DNA of 64,000 nt from Cupriavidus consociatus (GTDB lineage: Bacteria; Pseudomonadota; Gammaproteobacteria; Burkholderiales; Burkholderiaceae). The stretch spans positions 124,001 through 188,000 of the forward strand of contig NZ_JAGIQA010000001.1 of assembly GCF_017814975.1 (NCBI RefSeq). Reading direction: 5' to 3'. The notes below the pieces were generated by a model. It had not been told where the DNA came from, made no database searches, and saw nothing but the letters and a program-made list of their open reading frames with translations. Below, one piece after another: positions 20,416 to 29,681 of the stretch. Numbering within the stretch: position 1 is the stretch's first letter; every line of letters starts with the position of its first letter. The position numbers were made by a program, and so were the translations under genes.

Positions 20416-21567
20416 ATGTCCAACCATTGGCTGCTGCCAGAAAACATTGCCGACGTGCTGCCGTCGGAAGCGCGCAAGATCGAAGAACTGCGCCGCCGCA
20501 TGCTGGACCTGTTCCGCACCTACGGCTACGAGCTGGTGATGCCGCCGATGCTGGAATACCTGGAGTCGCTGCTGACCGGCACCGGCCATGACCTGGACCT
20601 GCGCACGCTCAAGCTGGTGGACCAGTTGTCCGGCCGCACCATGGGCCTGCGCGCCGATATCACGCCGCAGGTCGCGCGCATCGACGCCCACCTGCTGAAC
20701 CGGCCCGGCGTGACGCGCCTGTGCTATGCCGGCAACGTGCTGCATGCGCGGCCGGCCGGCTTCCATGCCACGCGCGAGCCGATCCAGATCGGCGCCGAAA
20801 TCTACGGCCACGCCGGCCTCGAAGCCGACGTCGAGATCCAGGAGCTGATGCTGGCTGCGCTGCAGGCCGCAGGGCTGTCGGAGATCCGCATCGACCTGTG
20901 CCACGCCGGCATCCTGGAAGCGCTGCTTGCCGGGCTGCCGTCGATCCGCAAGATCGAGGACGCGCTCTTTGCCGCGCTCGAGACCAAGGACGTGCCGGCG
21001 CTGCGCGAGCTGACCGTGGGCATGCCGCAGACCGAACGCGATGCCCTGCTCGCGCTGCCGACGCTGTACGGCGGGGTGGAAGTGCTGGAGCGCGCCCGCG
21101 CCACGCTGCCGGCGAGCCCGGCGATCGGCCGCGCGCTGGACGAACTGGCCGCGCTGGCGGTGCAGGTGCGCGGCGCCAGCGTCAACATCGACCTGTCGGA
21201 CCTGCGCGGTTATCACTATCACAGTGGCGTGATGTTCGCCGCCTACGTGGCGGGCCTGCCCAACTACGTGGCCCGCGGCGGACGTTACGACAAGGTGGGC
21301 GAAGCCTTCGGCCGCGCCCGTCCGGCAACGGGTTTTTCGCTCGACCTGCGCGAAGTGGCGTCGCTGTCACCGGTGGAAGTGCGCGCCCAGGCGATTTTCG
21401 CGCCCTGGGATGCGGACCCGGCACTGCGCGCCGCGATTTCCGCACTGCGCGCCGCCGGTGAGATCGTGATCCAGTCGTTGCCTGGCCATACCCACGAGCT
21501 GGACGAATTCAACTGCGATCGCCAGCTGGTGCGCGAGGATTCCGGCTGGGCCGTGGTGCCGCGCTGA
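20416..21567 (+). CDS. hisZ: ATP phosphoribosyltransferase regulatory subunit HisZ
   Basis: A HisRS-like paralogue that pairs with short-form HisG to make the first enzyme of histidine synthesis. It keeps the class II synthetase core ([55 protein letters not shown]) but has no anticodon-binding domain, the mark of HisZ against HisS. Chosen start ATG 20416 gives 383 aa with GAGAAGAGA 6-14 bp upstream; another in-frame ATG is at 20395. It sits apart from any his operon, between hflC and purA. Confidence 0.93.
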   Translation: MSNHWLLPENIADVLPSEARKIEELRRRMLDLFRTYGYELVMPPMLEYLESLLTGTGHDLDLRTLKLVDQLSGRTMGLRADITPQVARIDAHLLNRPGVTRLCYAGNVLHARPAGFHATREPIQIGAEIYGHAGLEADVEIQELMLAALQAAGLSEIRIDLCHAGILEALLAGLPSIRKIEDALFAALETKDVPALRELTVGMPQTERDALLALPTLYGGVEVLERARATLPASPAIGRALDELAALAVQVRGASVNIDLSDLRGYHYHSGVMFAAYVAGLPNYVARGGRYDKVGEAFGRARPATGFSLDLREVASLSPVEVRAQAIFAPWDADPALRAAISALRAAGEIVIQSLPGHTHELDEFNCDRQLVREDSGWAVVPR

Positions 21568-21618
21568 CGCCGGGCGAGCAATCCCGGCCAAAAATCGGGA
21601 ATCGCCCTGCAACAAGAG

Positions 21619-21624
21619 TAGAAT
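21619..21624 (+). promoter_or_regulatory. Candidate -10 element of purA (TAGAAT)
   Basis: TAGAAT lies 29 bp before the purA ATG; no good -35 is visible. Confidence 0.3.
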
Positions 21625-21634
21625 ACGTTTTTAA

Positions 21635-22993
<1,359 letters not shown>

Positions 22994-23019
22994 CCCGGCA
23001 AGCACAAGCACGACGTAGT

Positions 23020-23080
23020 GCCGCGGCGCCACGAACGCCGCGGCCTGCAACAGACCATCGGCCCGCACAAGCGGGCCGAT
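23020..23080 (+). other. Two consecutive perfect hairpins between purA and the phosphoribosyltransferase gene
   Basis: Hairpin A has stem GCCGCGGCG/CGCCGCGGC (23020-23044, 7-nt loop). Hairpin B has stem ATCGGCCCGC/GCGGGCCGAT (23057-23080, loop ACAA). Neither has a proper T-run, so they may be an RNA-stability or attenuation element, or a weak terminator. Confidence 0.55.
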
Positions 23081-23131
23081 CCTTATTGGCCATCCGGGCC
23101 AACCGGCCACGAAGATAACCACAGCAAAACG

Positions 23132-23701
23132 ATGAACCTGCCAACCAACGATGAAGAGAACCTGTGGGTCTCGTGGGACGAATACCACCGCCTGATCGCA
23201 CGCCTGTCGCTGAACGTGCATGAGTCGGGCTGGAAGTTCGACAAGATCCTGTGCCTGGCGCGCGGCGGCCTGCGCGTGGGCGACCAGATGTCGCGCATCT
23301 TCGACGTGCCCCTGGCGATCCTGGCCACCAGCAGCTATCGAGAAGCGGCCGGCACGCAGCAGGGCGACCTGGACATCGCGCAGTACATCACCATGACGCG
23401 CGGCGAGCTGTCGGGCAAGATCCTGCTGGTCGACGACCTGGTCGATTCGGGCATCACGCTGGAACGCGTGGGCCGCCACCTGAAGGAACGCTACCCGGCG
23501 GTGACCGAGGTGCGCTCGGCGGTGCTGTGGTACAAGGCCTGCTCGAAGGTCGAGCCGGACTATCACGTGACCTTCCTGCCGTCGAACCCCTGGATCCACC
23601 AGCCGTTCGAAGAGTACGACACGCTGCGCCCGCACAACCTGGGCGCCTGGCTCAAGCGCGGCAAGCGCGCCAGCCTGCTCGACGACGACGCGAGCGCCTG
23701 A
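23132..23701 (+). CDS. Phosphoribosyltransferase family protein (HGPRT/XPRT-like)
   Basis: A 189-aa type I phosphoribosyltransferase. The PRPP-binding signature is ILLVDDLVDSGITLERV. The preceding strand FDKILCLARGGLRVGDQMSRI resembles xanthine/hypoxanthine-guanine PRTs (COG2236-like). It may salvage a purine base with PRPP, in keeping with its place after purA, but the base specificity cannot be read. I chose ATG 23132 (MNLPTNDEENLWVSWDEYHRL). The open frame continues upstream to 23018 through the hairpins, which is unlikely to be coding. It converges on the next minus-strand gene. Confidence 0.87.
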   Translation: MNLPTNDEENLWVSWDEYHRLIARLSLNVHESGWKFDKILCLARGGLRVGDQMSRIFDVPLAILATSSYREAAGTQQGDLDIAQYITMTRGELSGKILLVDDLVDSGITLERVGRHLKERYPAVTEVRSAVLWYKACSKVEPDYHVTFLPSNPWIHQPFEEYDTLRPHNLGAWLKRGKRASLLDDDASA

Positions 23702-23761
23702 GCGCGGCTCGGCAGCACCTGTGCCGGCGGCACCCGCCGCGCGGCACTGGCACGGATGGCC

Positions 23762-24373
23762 TCAGTAGCCGACCGTGTAACGCTGGCGCGAATGTGCCGG
23801 CTTTTCGATCTCGTCGAGCATCGCAATCGCGTAGTCCTCCATCGAGATCCAGCTCTTGCCCGCGGCATCGCTCAGCAGGGTTTCCTCGCCGATACGGAAT
23901 TTGCCGGTGCGCTCGCCCGGCTCGAACAGCGCCGACGGCGACAGGAAGGTCCAGTCGATCTGTTGCTCGCCACGCAGCGCATTGAGGAAGTCGCGGCCCG
24001 ACAGGGCTTCGGTCTTGTACGCCTCGGGAAAGGTCGGCGTATCCACCAGTTGCACATCCGGTGCGACATGGAGGCTGCCGGCGCCGCCCACCACCAGCAG
24101 GCGAGGCACGCCGGCCTGGCGCACCGCCGAGGTGACCTGCTGCGCGTTCAGTTGCGCGAAGCGTGCCGTGCTGATGACGACGTCATTGCCTGCCAGCGCC
24201 GCCGCGAGCGCGGCACTATCTGTGCCATCCACGTCCTTGGTGGTCAGGCCGGCGCGAGCCGGCAGCCCGCTCGCCTGGCGCGAGATGGCGGTCACCTGGT
24301 GGCCGCGGCGCAAGGCTTCGTCGATCAGGCGCGTGCCGACGCGCCCGGTGGCGCCGATGATTGCGATATGCAT
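23762..24373 (-). CDS. NAD(P)H-binding atypical SDR (YwnB/NmrA-like)
   Basis: A 203-aa Rossmann protein starting MHIAIIGATGRVGTRLIDEAL, so the dinucleotide motif is GATGRVG (GxxGxxG). Other family blocks are DVVISTARFAQ, RLLVVGGAGSL and TFLSPSALFEPGERTGKF. The catalytic YxxxK of classical SDRs is not evident, so it fits the NAD(P)-binding NmrA/YwnB group. I chose the ATG at 24373-24371 because AAGGAG lies 5 bp upstream; a GTG two codons earlier is less likely. It lies downstream of an Rrf2 regulator gene on the same strand, with its own copy of the operator, so it is the probable target. Confidence 0.85.
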   Translation of the reverse strand: MHIAIIGATGRVGTRLIDEALRRGHQVTAISRQASGLPARAGLTTKDVDGTDSAALAAALAGNDVVISTARFAQLNAQQVTSAVRQAGVPRLLVVGGAGSLHVAPDVQLVDTPTFPEAYKTEALSGRDFLNALRGEQQIDWTFLSPSALFEPGERTGKFRIGEETLLSDAAGKSWISMEDYAIAMLDEIEKPAHSRQRYTVGY

Positions 24374-24407
24374 GGTCACTCCTTCTTTACTGGGTGGCAG
24401 AGATTCG

Positions 24408-24432
24408 ATATGAAACCAGATTGGTTACATAT
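24408..24432 (-). promoter_or_regulatory. Rrf2 operator copy 1 (before the NAD(P)H-binding protein gene)
   Basis: An interrupted palindrome with 11-bp arms, ATATGAAACCA and TGGTTACATAT, and a 3-bp spacer. It lies 35 bp before the start of the reductase-like gene. Copy 2 (24915-24939) matches it in 21 of 25 positions and lies before the rrf2 gene itself. Confidence 0.75.
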
Positions 24433-24445
24433 TGGGTTAAAAAAA

Positions 24446-24901
24446 TCAGCGCTTGCAGCGCTTGCGGCGCTGAGCGGCACCTGCCGCGGCGCCTTTGACA
24501 TCGGCAAGCATCCCGGCAATGGTGATGCCGGTCAGCGTATCATCCATGGCCGCCTGGGCGCGGTCGGCAACCTTGCGCAGCGCGCCGGTGATTTCGCGGC
24601 CGACCATGCAGGCCGGGTTCGGCGCGCTCTGGTGCAGCGTGATCAGCGCAGTGGTTTCCACGGCGCGGAACACTTCAAGCAGCGTGATCGATGTCGCCGG
24701 GCGTGCCAGCGCGGCGCCGCCGGTGCTGCCCATGGTGGTGCTGACCAGGCCCGCTTCGGCAAGCTGGCCCACCAGCCGCCGGATCAGGGCGGGGTTGGTG
24801 CCGACGCTGCCGGCGATCATCGATGACGGCACCGGTTCCTCGGAACTGGCCAGCAGGGTAAGGATGTGGACCGCTACGGCGAACCGGCTGCTCGTGCTCA
24901 T
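24446..24901 (-). CDS. Rrf2 family transcriptional regulator (YwnA/SaiR-like)
   Basis: A 151-aa winged-helix repressor. The N-terminal segment SRFAVAVHILTLLASSEEPVPS leads into the recognition helix region SVGTNPALIRRLVGQLAEAGLV and wing. Only one cysteine lies in the body (NPACMVG, ~100), plus one in the basic C-terminal tail, so the three-Cys Fe-S cluster set of NsrR/IscR is absent. It therefore more likely resembles cluster-free thiol-sensing or unliganded Rrf2 proteins. It probably represses itself and the downstream NAD(P)H-binding protein gene, since both have the same operator. Confidence 0.87.
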   Translation of the reverse strand: MSTSSRFAVAVHILTLLASSEEPVPSSMIAGSVGTNPALIRRLVGQLAEAGLVSTTMGSTGGAALARPATSITLLEVFRAVETTALITLHQSAPNPACMVGREITGALRKVADRAQAAMDDTLTGITIAGMLADVKGAAAGAAQRRKRCKR

Positions 24902-24914
24902 GGTGTCGGGGATA

Positions 24915-24939
24915 ATATGAAACCATGATAGTTACATAT
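24915..24939 (-). promoter_or_regulatory. Rrf2 operator copy 2 (before the rrf2 gene)
   Basis: Arms ATATGAAACCA and TAGTTACATAT with a 3-bp spacer. It starts 14 bp before the rrf2 ATG and overlaps a minus-strand -10-like TATTAT (24912-24917), so binding would block RNA polymerase, as expected for autorepression. Confidence 0.75.
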
Positions 24940-25199
24940 GATGGCTGCTGTCAACGCAGAACGCGATGGCAGGGGCGGGGGCCGCGATATGGTGGTCGTC
25001 GGAATGCCGGAATCGCCACTGAAGCTGTTACACTCCTCGACATTGCCGGGCCAATGTGGTTTGGTTGCCGCGCAAGGCATTGCCTGCGGTTTCAAGGACG
25101 GGAAAAACCCCGTACGCTCACGTATGACACCGCGGCAGGTTGCCGCCAACCAAGGAGTGGAAGTTGCCGGATCTGGTACGCCAACAAAGCGCCGAAAAC
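24940..25199. other. 260-bp intergenic stretch between the rrf2 gene and the tRNA-Leu terminator
   Basis: I see no gene here. A plus-strand open frame from 24938 runs through the terminator and the antisense of the tRNA and has arginine-rich random composition, so it is not called. Confidence 0.6.
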
Positions 25200-25234
25200 A
25201 AAAAACCCGCAGGGCTCGAAAGCGCTGCGGGTTT
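25200..25234 (-). terminator. Rho-independent terminator of tRNA-Leu
   Basis: On the minus strand a stem AAACCCGCAG / CTGCGGGTTT closes a 12-nt loop and is followed by six T's. It lies 10 bp past the tRNA 3' CCA. Confidence 0.88.
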
Positions 25235-25244
25235 CTCGGTGATC

Positions 25245-25331
25245 TGGTGCCCAGGAGAGGACTCGAACCTCCACAGTGTTGCCACCGCTAGGACCTGAAC
25301 CTAGTGCGTCTACCAATTCCGCCACCTGGGC
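25245..25331 (-). tRNA. tRNA-Leu (anticodon CAG, reads CUG)
   Basis: An 87-nt class II tRNA including an encoded CCA. The 7-bp acceptor stem is GCCCAGG/CCTGGGC with discriminator A. The D-arm is GGCGGAATTGGTAGACGC, the anticodon loop TTCAGGT lies in the stem CTAGG/CCTAG, a long variable arm follows, and the T-loop is GTTCGAGTC. CUG is the main leucine codon in this GC-rich genome. It has its own promoter and terminator. Confidence 0.96.
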
Positions 25332-25356
25332 AGGTGTCGAAACAACCGAAGCGCTC

Positions 25357-25384
25357 ATTATAGAGAGCGCGAGAATTTTGTCAA
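25357..25384 (-). promoter_or_regulatory. Consensus sigma-70 promoter of tRNA-Leu
   Basis: On the minus strand there is a perfect TTGACA (25384-25379), a 16-bp spacer and a perfect TATAAT (25362-25357), the only full-consensus promoter I noticed in the window. Transcription would start near 25350, about 19 nt before the mature tRNA 5' end. The -35 overlaps the likely TTG start of rnr on the other strand. Confidence 0.88.
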
Positions 25385-27999
25385 ATAGTTTCCAGAAAAA
25401 ATTGAATCAGAACAACTATCCGATCCCCAGCCGGGAAGAAATCCTGGGCGTGCTGAGAACGTCGGGATCTCCACAGTCGGCAGGCGATATCGCCAAGGCC
25501 CTGTCGGTCACGCGCAAGGAGCATGACGGCTTCCAGAAGCGCCTGGCGGCGATGGAACGCGACGGCCAGATCGAACTGAACCGCAAGGGCCGCTATGAAC
25601 TGGCCCACCAGCCCAACTTCGTCACCGGCCGCGTGCAGGGCCACCGCGACGGCTTCGGCTTCCTGATTCGCGACGATGGCGAAGACGATATCTTCCTGCC
25701 CGAGCGCGAGCTGCAAAAGGCCATGCACAACGACCGCGCGCAAGTGCGCGTGGTGGGCTACGACCGCCGCGGCCGGCCCGAGGGCCAGATCGTCGAGATC
25801 ATCGAGCGCGCCAACCGCTTCGTGATCGGGCGGCTGCTCAGCGAGGGCGGCGTGCTGGTGGTCGCGCCCGAAGACAAGCGCATCAGCCAGGACATCCTGA
25901 TCCCGCCCAAGGCGCAGGGCACGGCGCGCGTGGGGCAGGTGGTCAGCGTGGAGCTGATCGAGTATCCCGACCGCTATGTGCAGCCGGTGGGCCGCGTGGT
26001 GGAGATCCTCGGCGAGATCGACGATCCCGGCATGGAGATCGAGATTGCGGTGCGCAAGTATGGCGTGCCGCATGCCTTCTCCCCGGCGGCGGCCAAGGAA
26101 GCCGCCGCCTTGCCGGACGAGGTGCGTCAGGCCGACCTGGACCACCGTATCGACCTGCGCGACATCCCGCTGGTGACCATCGACGGCGAAGACGCGCGCG
26201 ACTTCGACGATGCGGTTTACTGCGAGCCGGTCAAGATCGGGCGTGCCAAAGGCTGGCGCCTGATCGTGGCGATCGCCGATGTATCGCATTACGTGCGCCC
26301 CGGCACGCCGCTGGATGCCGATGCGCTGGACCGCGCCACTTCTGTCTACTTCCCCCGCCGCGTGATTCCGATGCTGCCGGAGAAGCTGTCCAACGGACTG
26401 TGCTCGCTCAATCCCAGCGTCGACCGGCTGTGCATGGTCTGCGATGCGGTGCTCACCGCCAAGGGCGAACTCAAGGGCTACCAGTTCTATCCCGCGGTAA
26501 TGCACTCGACCGCGCGCCTGACCTACAACGAGGTCTGGTCGGTCCTGTCCAACACCAAGGGTCCCGAGGCGCACAAGCGCGCCGAGCTGGTGCCGCACCT
26601 GCAGAACCTGTACGAGCTGTTCCAGGTCCTGCTGAAGGCGCGGCGCGAGCGCGGCGCGATCGACTTCGACACCACCGAGACCTATATCGTCTGCAATGCG
26701 CAGGGCAAGATCGAACAGATCCTGCCGCGCACCCGCAACGATGCTCACCGGCTGATCGAGGAATGCATGCTGACCGCCAACGTGTGCGCGGCGGATTTCC
26801 TCGAGCGCTTCAAGCACCCGGCGCTGTACCGCATCCACGCCGGCCCCAGCGAAGAAAAGCTGAAGAACCTGCGCGAGTTCCTGAAGACCGCCGGCCTGTC
26901 GCTGGGCGGCGGCGACAAGCCGCAGGCGTCCGACTATGCCGAGGTGATGGACAAGATCAAGTCCCGCCCCGATGCGCCGATGCTGCAGACCATGCTGCTG
27001 CGCTCGATGCAGCAGGCGGTGTACAGCCCCGACAATATCGGCCACTTTGGCCTGGCGTACGGTGCCTACGCGCATTTCACCAGCCCGATCCGCCGCTATC
27101 CCGACTTGCTGGTGCACCGCGCGATCAAGGCGGTGCTGGCGCATACCAAGTACCAGCCCGCATTCGCCCACGGCACCGAGCTGAACACCGCGATCTCGCC
27201 CAAGGCGCGCCGCCTGCAGGCCAAGGACGCCGAGCAGAAGGCGGAGCTGGCGGCCGCGCGCGCAAAGCGCAACGAGGCGATCTGGGACGAGCTTGGCCTG
27301 CATTGCTCGGCCAACGAGCGCCGTGCCGACGAGGCGTCGCGCGATGTCGAAGCCTGGCTCAAGTGCTACTTCATGCGCGACAAGCTGGGCAGCGATTTTG
27401 CCGGCACCGTCAGCGCCGTGACGTCGTTCGGCATCTTCGTGCAGCTCGACGAACTGTATGTCGAAGGGCTGGTGCACGTGACCGAACTGGGCAGCGATTA
27501 CTTCCAGTATGACGAGGCCCGCAACGAACTGCGCGGCGAGCGCACCGGCATCCGCTATCGCCTGACTGACCGCGTGCGCGTGCAGGTCTCGCGTGTGGAC
27601 CTCGATGCACGCAAGATCGACTTCCGCCTGGTGCAGGAACCGTCGGCGAGGACATTGCGCGCGCGCGCAACCGGCACCGACACGCAGCCGCGCGTCCCGG
27701 CAGCCCACGCGGTGCCGGCACGCAAGAAGGGGCGCCAGCTGGCGGCGCTGCTGGGCGGTTCCTCCAAGCCGGAAGAGTCATTCGACGAGACGCTCGACCG
27801 CGTGATCGAGGAGCAGCCGGTGTTCGAAGCGGTGATCACGCCGCTCAAGCCGCACGTCAGGACCGGCGGCAAGCCGGCCAAGCGCGCGGCCAAGCCCAAG
27901 CCCGCGCACCTGGAGAAGCCGCGCAAGCCGGCCCCGAAGCCGCGTCCTGCCAAGACGGCCGGCAAGTCTGCTGCCAAGCGCACCCCGCGCAAGCGCTAA
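25378..27999 (+). CDS. rnr: Ribonuclease R
   Basis: 3'-5' processive exoribonuclease of the RNB family that degrades structured RNA. Domains in order: N-terminal helix-turn-helix (YPIPSREEILGVLRTSGSPQ), two cold-shock OB folds (from GRVQGHRDGFGFLIRDDGED), the RNB catalytic domain with the Asp cluster TIDGEDARDFDDAVY, an S1 domain (FAGTVSAVTSFGIFVQLDEL), and a Lys/Arg/Pro/Ala-rich basic tail. No ATG precedes the helix-turn-helix. TTG 25378 is the best guess (873 aa), with TTG 25402 the alternative. It is divergent from tRNA-Leu, and their promoters must overlap. Confidence 0.95.
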   Translation: MSNSFQKKLNQNNYPIPSREEILGVLRTSGSPQSAGDIAKALSVTRKEHDGFQKRLAAMERDGQIELNRKGRYELAHQPNFVTGRVQGHRDGFGFLIRDDGEDDIFLPERELQKAMHNDRAQVRVVGYDRRGRPEGQIVEIIERANRFVIGRLLSEGGVLVVAPEDKRISQDILIPPKAQGTARVGQVVSVELIEYPDRYVQPVGRVVEILGEIDDPGMEIEIAVRKYGVPHAFSPAAAKEAAALPDEVRQADLDHRIDLRDIPLVTIDGEDARDFDDAVYCEPVKIGRAKGWRLIVAIADVSHYVRPGTPLDADALDRATSVYFPRRVIPMLPEKLSNGLCSLNPSVDRLCMVCDAVLTAKGELKGYQFYPAVMHSTARLTYNEVWSVLSNTKGPEAHKRAELVPHLQNLYELFQVLLKARRERGAIDFDTTETYIVCNAQGKIEQILPRTRNDAHRLIEECMLTANVCAADFLERFKHPALYRIHAGPSEEKLKNLREFLKTAGLSLGGGDKPQASDYAEVMDKIKSRPDAPMLQTMLLRSMQQAVYSPDNIGHFGLAYGAYAHFTSPIRRYPDLLVHRAIKAVLAHTKYQPAFAHGTELNTAISPKARRLQAKDAEQKAELAAARAKRNEAIWDELGLHCSANERRADEASRDVEAWLKCYFMRDKLGSDFAGTVSAVTSFGIFVQLDELYVEGLVHVTELGSDYFQYDEARNELRGERTGIRYRLTDRVRVQVSRVDLDARKIDFRLVQEPSARTLRARATGTDTQPRVPAAHAVPARKKGRQLAALLGGSSKPEESFDETLDRVIEEQPVFEAVITPLKPHVRTGGKPAKRAAKPKPAHLEKPRKPAPKPRPAKTAGKSAAKRTPRKR

Positions 28000-28016
28000 G
28001 GCGAGTTAAGGCGCGT
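27997..28016 (+). repeat. 10-bp tandem repeat carrying the rnr stop
   Basis: Units TAAGGCGAGT and TAAGGCGCGT (9 of 10 identical); the first TAA is the rnr stop and the second is in another frame. Confidence 0.7.
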
Positions 28017-28090
28017 TATCAAGGCACGCCAAGGCCAGCCGCCGTCCCCGCCTGCGCGGGGGCGGCGCCCGGGCGAGTACAATCGCGCCC

Positions 28091-28834
28091 ATGGCTAAAC
28101 AAAAACTCCTGATCGGCTTTCACGCCGTGACCGCGCGCCTGCGGCAAGATCCCAAGGGCGTGTCGGATATCTACATCGAATCCGCCCGCCGCGACCGGCG
28201 CATGCAAGACTTCGTCCGCCTGGCCGAAAGCCTGGGCGTGCGCCTGCATCCGGTCGACGCCGAGCGCCTGCGCGGCATGGCCGGCACCGACCGGCACCAG
28301 GGCGTGGTGGCACGGGCCGAAGACGTTGCCCTCGCGCTGAACCTGGACGAGCTGCTGGATGGCATCGAAGGCACGCCGCTGCTGCTGGTGCTCGACGGCG
28401 TCACCGATCCCCACAACCTGGGTGCCTGCCTGCGCGTGGCCGACGGCGCCGGCGCGCACGCGGTGATCGCGCCCAAGGACCGCAGCGTCGGCCTCAATGC
28501 AACCGTGGCCAAGGTGGCCAGCGGCGCGGCCGAGACCGTGCCGTATATCACCGTGACCAACCTGGCGCGCACGCTGCGCGAGCTGCAGGAACGTGGCATC
28601 TGGGTGATCGGCACCGCCGACGGTACCGAGAAGTCCCTCTACGACATCGACTTCAAGGGCCCGACCGCGATCGTGATGGGCGCCGAAGGCGAGGGCATGC
28701 GCCGCCTGACGCGCGAGACCTGTGACGAACTGGTCGGCATCCCGATGGCCGGCGGTGTCGAGAGCCTCAACGTCTCGGTGGCCAGCGGCGTCTGCCTGTA
28801 CGAAGCGGTGCGCCAGCGGCGCCTGCCGCGCTGA
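28091..28834 (+). CDS. rlmB: 23S rRNA (guanosine-2251-2'-O)-methyltransferase RlmB
   Basis: A SPOUT (SpoU) methyltransferase that makes Gm2251 in the peptidyl-transferase P-loop. It has an N-terminal L30e-like substrate domain ([19 protein letters not shown]). The SpoU motifs follow: [16 protein letters not shown] (motif 1), [10 protein letters not shown] (motif 2) and [18 protein letters not shown] (motif 3). At 247 aa the length is normal. It follows rnr as in E. coli (rnr-rlmB). The sirtuin gene starts 5 bp after its stop. Confidence 0.97.
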   Translation: MAKQKLLIGFHAVTARLRQDPKGVSDIYIESARRDRRMQDFVRLAESLGVRLHPVDAERLRGMAGTDRHQGVVARAEDVALALNLDELLDGIEGTPLLLVLDGVTDPHNLGACLRVADGAGAHAVIAPKDRSVGLNATVAKVASGAAETVPYITVTNLARTLRELQERGIWVIGTADGTEKSLYDIDFKGPTAIVMGAEGEGMRRLTRETCDELVGIPMAGGVESLNVSVASGVCLYEAVRQRRLPR

Positions 28835-28838
28835 CGCC

Positions 28839-29615
28839 ATGGTGGCCGATCCGCTACGCCCCACCTCTGAGCCCTGGCCCGGGATGGAAGAGGCGCGTCG
28901 GCTGATCGTGCAGGCGCGCAGCATCTTCGTGCTGACCGGTGCCGGCATATCGGCCGAGTCGGGCGTGCCGACCTTCCGCGATGCGATGACGGGCCTGTGG
29001 GAACGGTTCAATCCGGAGGAGCTGGCCAGCGAAGAGGCTTACCGGCGCCAGCCAGAACTGGTGTGGGAATGGTACCTGCACCGGCGCGCGCTGGTCGCGG
29101 CCGCCCATCCCAATCCCGCGCACCACGCGCTGGTGGCGCTGGCCGCGCAGAAGACCGTCGCCCTGGTGACGCAGAACGTCGACGGCCTGCACCAGCGTGC
29201 CGGCAGCCAGCATGTGATCGAACTGCATGGCAATCTGTTCGCCAACAAATGGCTGGATGGCTGCGGGCGCTGCGAGGAAGCCAGCGCGCTGCCCGGCATG
29301 CCGCCGCGCTGCCATTTGTGCGGGGCGCTGATGCGTCCTGGCGTGGTGTGGTTCGGTGAAGACCTGCCACGCGTGGCGCGCTTTCGCGCCGAGCATGCGG
29401 CGGAGACTTCCGACTTGTGCCTGGTGGTGGGGACATCGGGATTGGTCTATCCCGCTGCGGCGCTGCCGGGGCTGGCAAAGGAGCACGGCGCGCCCGTCAT
29501 CGTGATCAACCCGCTGCCGTCCGCGCTGGACCAGACCGCGGACCTCGTGGTGAAGGCAGCAGCAGGCGCCTGCCTGCCGCTGCTGTGGCCGCAGCCGGGC
29601 GTCGAGCCAGACTGA
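28839..29615 (+). CDS. Sir2 family NAD-dependent protein deacylase (class III-like sirtuin)
   Basis: A 258-aa sirtuin. The Rossmann NAD motif is VLTGAGISAESGVPTFRD, with QNVDGLHQRAG and the catalytic His in VIELHGNLF. A Zn ribbon has two Cys-x2-Cys pairs (CGRC and CHLC). Tyr79 and Arg82 (WYLHR) match the Tyr/Arg pair that lets CobB/SIRT5-type enzymes remove succinyl and malonyl groups as well as acetyl. Start ATG 28839 is 5 bp after rlmB, so it is likely cotranscribed. The targets cannot be told from sequence. Confidence 0.93.
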   Translation: MVADPLRPTSEPWPGMEEARRLIVQARSIFVLTGAGISAESGVPTFRDAMTGLWERFNPEELASEEAYRRQPELVWEWYLHRRALVAAAHPNPAHHALVALAAQKTVALVTQNVDGLHQRAGSQHVIELHGNLFANKWLDGCGRCEEASALPGMPPRCHLCGALMRPGVVWFGEDLPRVARFRAEHAAETSDLCLVVGTSGLVYPAAALPGLAKEHGAPVIVINPLPSALDQTADLVVKAAAGACLPLLWPQPGVEPD

Positions 29616-29622
29616 GCCAGAT

Positions 29623-29641
29623 AAGCCGGCACTGCCGGCTT
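29623..29641. terminator. Hairpin between convergent sirtuin gene and tal
   Basis: The stem AAGCCGGC / GCCGGCTT with loop ACT lies 8 bp past the sirtuin stop. It has no long T-run. A second, wider inverted repeat (AGCCAGATAAGC at 29615 and GCTTATCTGGCT at 29649) overlaps it, so two alternative folds are possible. Confidence 0.55.
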
Positions 29642-29681
29642 ACTTGGCGCTTATCTGGCTTTGATCTGGCGCCTATCTGGC
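29638..29681 (-). repeat. Four-copy 11-bp degenerate tandem array over the tal stop
   Basis: Read on the minus strand: GCCAGATAGGC, GCCAGATCAAA, GCCAGATAAGC, GCCAAGTAAGC, four abutting 11-bp units. The first holds the tal stop (TAG). The third and fourth hold further TAA triplets. Confidence 0.8.

Noticed and set aside
24938-25291. 117-codon plus-strand frame upstream of rnr
   Set aside because: It runs through the tRNA-Leu terminator and the antisense of the tRNA, and has no ribosome site or recognisable motif.
29615-29660. Inverted repeat as a recombination or attachment site
   Set aside because: The 12-bp arms are explained by the tandem GCCAGAT units meeting the sirtuin gene end; no integrase gene or mobile DNA is nearby.
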